Source of the DNA: Thermoleophilia bacterium
GTDB lineage: Bacteria; Actinomycetota; Thermoleophilia; RBG-16-64-13
NCBI GenBank assembly: GCA_027493445.1
Contig: JAOSKU010000001.1
Coordinates: 1-64,000, forward strand
DNA: 64,000 bases
Reading direction: 5' to 3'
The notes under the pieces were generated by a model, which was not told the DNA's origin, ran no database searches, and was given only the letters and a program-made list of their open reading frames with translations. This document shows, one piece after another, positions 63,086 through 64,000 of this stretch; within the stretch, counting starts at the first letter, position 1; every line of letters begins with the position of its first letter. The position numbers and the translations under genes are program-made.

Positions 63086-63916
63086 ATGATCAAGTCCATA
63101 CTGGTGGCTCTCGACGGTTCCGCACACGCGGCGGCGGCCCGCGATCATGCGGTGGAGCTTGCGCGGCTGTACCAGGCCAAGGTCATCGGGCTGCACGTGC
63201 TTGATGTGCGCCTGCTCGAGATGCCCCCCTACCTGGAGTACTCATACGAGGGCATACCCTTGACCCCGCTGCCCAGTGAGATGCTCGAGGGTTTCCGGCA
63301 GAAGGCCGACAAGGTGCTCGTGGGCTTCAGGGAGGCCATGAACGCCACGGGCGTGCCTACCGATGCTCGGCTGGAGGAGGGAGTGCCGGCCGAGACCATC
63401 GCCGAGCTGGGTGACGCAGCCGATCTGGTGGTCATGGGCAAGCGCGGGGAGCATGCCCGCTGGGGTCGCGACTTGCTGGGTGCGACAACCGAGGGCGTGG
63501 TACGCCGGATCAAGACGCCCGTCCTGCTCACCGAGCGCGACGCCGTGCCGCTTGCGGAGGTGGTCTTGCTGTATGACGGGAGCCATCCTGCCAACCGCGC
63601 TCTGAAGCTGGCAGCCGATCTGGTCAGCCATGCGGGGCTCGGTCTGCGGGTGATGACGGCCGCCGACGACCTGGATCATGCCGGGAAGGTCCAGCGTGAT
63701 GCCCGCGATTACCTGGACGCCTTCGATTTCGCCGTGGAGTACCGGCTTCGCACCGGCGACGCAGTGCTCGCCGTACTGCAGGAGCTTGAGGACGACCCCG
63801 CGGGACTGGTGGTCATGGGCTCCCAAGGCCGCTCCTTGTTGCGCCGCTTGGTACTGGGGAGCACGGCCGAGGAGCTCATGCGGTCCATCGACGTCCCGGT
63901 CCTGCTCGCGCCGTGA
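63086..63916 (+). CDS. Universal stress protein, tandem UspA domains
   Basis: 276 residues with two Usp repeats. The first starts KSILVALDGSAHAAAARDHA and has LVVMGKRGEHARWGRDLLGA-TTEGVVRR. The second has LLYDGSHPANRALKLAADLV and LVVMGSQGRSLLRRLVLGST. The GxG-x9-GS/T ATP-binding pattern is clear in the second and modified in the first. Tandem Usp proteins are cytoplasmic stress factors of ill-defined role. It starts 5 bp after the trpC stop and may share the transcript. Confidence 0.87.
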   Translation: MIKSILVALDGSAHAAAARDHAVELARLYQAKVIGLHVLDVRLLEMPPYLEYSYEGIPLTPLPSEMLEGFRQKADKVLVGFREAMNATGVPTDARLEEGVPAETIAELGDAADLVVMGKRGEHARWGRDLLGATTEGVVRRIKTPVLLTERDAVPLAEVVLLYDGSHPANRALKLAADLVSHAGLGLRVMTAADDLDHAGKVQRDARDYLDAFDFAVEYRLRTGDAVLAVLQELEDDPAGLVVMGSQGRSLLRRLVLGSTAEELMRSIDVPVLLAP

Positions 63917-64000
63917 CGGCGGCAACCTCGGAGCCCATGGTGGGATCGGTACTCTCGGCGGGGTCTCCGACCGCGGTGCTGGTGTCTGGACCTGACGGCA
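63913..64000 (+). CDS. Start of an unidentified gene, cut by the window end
   Basis: GTG 63913 overlaps the stress-protein stop (GTGA) and opens a frame to the window edge: VTAATSEPMVGSVLSAGSPT followed by AVLVSGPDG. Only 29 codons are visible and no family is recognisable. The overlap pattern, common in this window, supports a real coupled gene. Confidence 0.4.
   Translation, partial: MTAATSEPMVGSVLSAGSPTAVLVSGPDG

Overview
The window is GC-rich bacterial DNA with tightly packed, often ATGA-overlapping genes. It carries an actinobacterial-style group II intron, an aldehyde:ferredoxin oxidoreductase, a corrinoid methyl-transfer cluster, UbiD and TRAP genes, and an apparent selenoprotein MsrA. 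Together these suggest an anaerobic or facultative, chemo-organotrophic bacterium, probably a deep Actinomycetota-like lineage. That placement is inference from gene style only.

Layout. 1-2.8 kb is a graveyard: a group II intron inside a broken IS3-family element, a dead GNAT gene and a UbiD/TetR chimera. 2.9-5.4 kb: an AOR-family oxidoreductase with a divergent Lrp/AsnC regulator. 5.6-7.3 kb: an IS1634-type transposase. 7.8-12.7 kb: a hydantoin-type cluster (NCS1 permease, racemase, DUF917, HyuA-like), followed by an IS256 remnant and a GntR regulator. 14.1-16.5 kb: mercuric reductase and a Phd/PIN toxin-antitoxin pair. 16.4-21.4 kb: a DnaE2-like polymerase. 21.7-26.7 kb: an enol-lactonase-like hydrolase, an ArsR regulator and an MMPL-methyltransferase fusion. 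26.6-34.9 kb: a minus-strand catabolic cluster (GntR, octopine-dehydrogenase-like, hydroxyacyl-CoA dehydrogenase, TRAP DctPQM, UbiD, GyrI-like). 35.2-42.5 kb: ilvE, arsR-arsM, msrB-msrA, a methyltransferase, a NUDIX fusion and a DapA-like lyase. 42.6-49.1 kb: a ZIP transporter and a corrinoid demethylation cluster (corrinoid protein, UroD-like, MtrH-like, RACo-like) with a MEDS-domain regulator. 49-58 kb: hydrolase, DUF523, PP-loop ATPase, ABC exporter, CinA and GNAT, with a family of about 163-bp repeats. 58.3-63.9 kb: hisIE-trpE-trpG-trpD-trpC and a universal stress protein.

Three observations stand out. (1) msrA starts by ATGA overlap with msrB and has an in-frame TGA exactly at the catalytic cysteine codon, followed by a bSECIS-like hairpin; no cysteine occurs elsewhere in the protein. 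(2) Four AT-rich sites share one geometry, NGCAA-N6-WTGCA-N12-YGCAM, and a fifth has the first two arms; two lie inside dnaE2 and three in promoter-like gaps. (3) About twenty genes, including trpG and trpC, are split by one-base shifts, mostly in G/C runs. This looks like sequencing or assembly error, so most frameshifted genes here are annotated as single, probably intact genes.
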